36,354 bases of DNA, from positions 1 to 36,354 of the forward strand of contig JAJYXK010000019.1 of assembly GCA_021801825.1 (NCBI GenBank). The letters are read 5' to 3'. This DNA comes from a bacterium (GTDB lineage: Bacteria > Patescibacteriota > Minisyncoccia > UBA6257 > JAGOQP01). The position numbers were made by a program, and so were the translations under genes. Positions 34,669 through 36,354 of this stretch are shown piece by piece. The notes under the pieces are model-generated. The model was not told where the DNA came from. It ran no database searches and worked only from the letters and a program-made list of their open reading frames with translations. How positions within the stretch are numbered: position 1 is the first letter of the stretch; each line of letters opens with the position of its first letter.

Positions 34669-34968
34669 TTATAACGTAGTATTTGTTGACTCATCAGTGG
34701 CTACTTCGGATTTATTTTTTCCTTTTTCTACCAACTGTATGATTTCCCATCGTTTATCTCTTGAAAGCGGCCGTGTCTCTCCAATAATAACCACATCTCC
34801 GGTATGAAATTCATTCTTTTCATCATGCGCTTTAAATCGAGTAGTGACGGTAAAAAATTTCTGATAACGAGGATGTTTTTTAGATCGCGCAACCTCAACC
34901 ACGCGTGTTTTGTTCATGCGATCTGATACGACAGTACCGGTAAGTTTTCTTTGTGTAGTTGAAGTCAT
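34669..34968 (-). CDS. rpsQ: Ribosomal protein uS17
   Basis: RKLTGTVVSDRMNKTRVVEVARSKKHPRYQKFFTVTTRFKAHDEKNEFHTGDVVIIGETRPLSRDKRW. Confidence 0.95.
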   Translation of the reverse strand: MTSTTQRKLTGTVVSDRMNKTRVVEVARSKKHPRYQKFFTVTTRFKAHDEKNEFHTGDVVIIGETRPLSRDKRWEIIQLVEKGKNKSEVATDESTNTTL

Positions 34969-34969
34969 A

Positions 34970-35173
34970 TTAGTGATTATTTCGTTTTTCGTGTATGAGA
35001 GTAAGTATAGTGGCTATTTCCTGCTTTATTTTTTTTGTTTCTTTTAGGGTCGCGGTTTTTCCTCCGCGAGCATTAAATTGCAGTTGAGCAATTTTTTGCT
35101 TCAATACATTCACCTGTGTCATGAGGTTATCAATATCCTTAGTTCTTAATTCATCACGATAGCTTTTTTTCAT
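34970..35173 (-). CDS. rpmC: Ribosomal protein uL29
   Basis: 67 aa helical; ELRTKDIDNLMTQVNVLKQKIAQLQFNARGG; position between rpsQ and rplP. Confidence 0.9.
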   Translation of the reverse strand: MKKSYRDELRTKDIDNLMTQVNVLKQKIAQLQFNARGGKTATLKETKKIKQEIATILTLIHEKRNNH

Positions 35174-35188
35174 ACAATGTATACTAGA

Positions 35189-35608
35189 TTATTTTTGTTC
35201 TCGTACTACGACACGGGTTTTTATGGGCAACTTATACGACGCGCGATCAAGTGCTTCACGAGCAACTTTCTCAGGGAGCCCCCCTACTTCAAATAAAATT
35301 CTTCCTGGTTTCACGGGGAAAACATAATGATCCAAAGATCCTTTTCCTCCTCCCATGGTCAATTCTGGAGGACGTTTGGTAATCGGCTTATCAGGGAAAA
35401 TACGAATCCACAATTTTCCTCCACGTTTAGTAAAATGAGAAATGGATTTTCTCACTGCTTCAATTTGCTTTGCATTCACATATGCAGATCCCAATGATTG
35501 CAACCCAAAATCACCAAAACTTAATTCAAGTCCTCGTGTTTCAACTACTCGTTTGCGTGAGCGTCCTTTTTGTCCTTTGCGAAATTTTGTTTTCTTAGGG
35601 GCTAGCAT
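35189..35608 (-). CDS. rplP: Ribosomal protein uL16
   Basis: LAPKKTKFRKGQKGRSRKRV; RIFPDKPITKRPPELTMGGGKGSLDHYVFPVKPGRILFEV. Confidence 0.97.
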   Translation of the reverse strand: MLAPKKTKFRKGQKGRSRKRVVETRGLELSFGDFGLQSLGSAYVNAKQIEAVRKSISHFTKRGGKLWIRIFPDKPITKRPPELTMGGGKGSLDHYVFPVKPGRILFEVGGLPEKVAREALDRASYKLPIKTRVVVREQK

Positions 35609-35626
35609 ATGCGTACAATAAATTCT

Positions 35627-36298
35627 TTAGTTATTCTTAAAAATTTGACCCTTATAAATCCAAATTTTAATACCAATAGTTCCATAGGTAGTAAAAGCGG
35701 TTCCTTCTGCATAATCAATGTTTGCGCGAAGAGTTTGTAATGGGAGGCTTCCTGCAGTTAATTGTTCACTGCGAGCAATTTCAGCTCCATCAAGTCGTCC
35801 GCTGACTTTGATTTTTGCTCCTTTTACATCTCGGTTCTGCATAATACGTTCCAAATATTTCTTGATCGTGCGGCGATATGGCATACGTTTCTCAAAATCC
35901 CATGCGATACTTTGCGCAGTTACTGCTGCAGAAACTTCATATCGTTTAATTTCTTCAATGGTGATATTAAGAGACGGATTTTCTTTAATTCCCTTTTCTT
36001 TGCGAAATGCTTTGAGCTTCGCGTTCAAGAACGCGTTTAACTCTTCAATTCCCTTTCCTCCTCGTCCGATAATAAGTCCAGGTTTTGCTGTTTTTATTGT
36101 TACGCGACAAGTTCCAGAAGAACGCTCAAAGGTAATTGAATCAATACCCGCAATACCTATTTTTTTATTAATTGCGGTACGTAAAATATGATCTTCTTGA
36201 AGCTGAAGACCGAACTTAAAATGACGCGGAACCCAGCGAGCGGTCCACTCTTTCGTAATCCCTATGCGTAATGATGTTGGTTTAATCTTTTGTGACAT
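35627..36298 (-). CDS. rpsC: Ribosomal protein uS3
   Basis: MSQKIKPTSLRIGITKEWTARWV; KPGLIIGRGGKGIEELN (KH); VSGRLDGAEIARSEQLTAGSLPLQTLRANIDYAEGTAFTTYGTIGIKIWIYKG. Confidence 0.97.
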   Translation of the reverse strand: MSQKIKPTSLRIGITKEWTARWVPRHFKFGLQLQEDHILRTAINKKIGIAGIDSITFERSSGTCRVTIKTAKPGLIIGRGGKGIEELNAFLNAKLKAFRKEKGIKENPSLNITIEEIKRYEVSAAVTAQSIAWDFEKRMPYRRTIKKYLERIMQNRDVKGAKIKVSGRLDGAEIARSEQLTAGSLPLQTLRANIDYAEGTAFTTYGTIGIKIWIYKGQIFKNN

Positions 36299-36354
36299 AA
36301 CAATATAAAATGCTATTATACCGATTTTCTCTGAAACATTTTCTGAGAGAATCC

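Noticed and set aside
1-36354. Alternative genetic code (UGA recoded, as in some CPR lineages)
   Set aside because: Genes such as 2281-3018 and 7339-8139 end at TGA overlapping the next ATG, and RF2 is encoded.
1-36354. CRISPR arrays, IS elements, integrases
   Set aside because: No regularly spaced direct repeats, transposase or recombinase ORFs were seen in the track or sequence.

Overview
This is an AT-rich bacterial chromosomal segment with the character of a Patescibacteria/CPR (Parcubacteria-like) genome. That assignment is inferred from compact genes, ribosomal-protein order, absence of rpmD (L30), and CPR-typical hypothetical proteins. Layout: (1) 1-1640 is a tRNA-Gln(CTG) followed by a decayed partial tRNA copy, a perfect 21-bp hairpin, and a two-gene minus-strand module (DUF5343-like protein plus Swt1-like HEPN protein) that looks like a small accessory/defence insertion. 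(2) 1654-11156 is a tightly packed plus-strand run: serine hydrolase, amidase_2, YdcF, small membrane protein, MFS, DUF2178-like plus XRE HTH, RsgA, MBL-fold hydrolase, UMF1-type MFS, nucleotidyltransferase, UMF1-type MFS. It is followed by a cyclophilin (11215-11889). (3) 12009-27230 is mainly minus-strand core genes: TruB fused to an acylphosphatase domain, FtsX/FtsE, RF2 starting 3 nt after a tRNA-Thr(CGT), an EamA half-transporter, a TraG/VirD4-like ATPase, YchF, a frameshifted peptidase-E-like gene, TyrS, FtsQ-like, SerS, LysS and GreA. (4) 27348-36298 is a GT2-like protein with a degenerate active site, then Map, Adk, SecY and the L15-to-S3 part of the ribosomal protein operon. No CRISPR array or IS element was seen. 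TGA is used as a stop and RF2 is present, so the standard bacterial code applies. All family names come from reading motifs; no database search was run.
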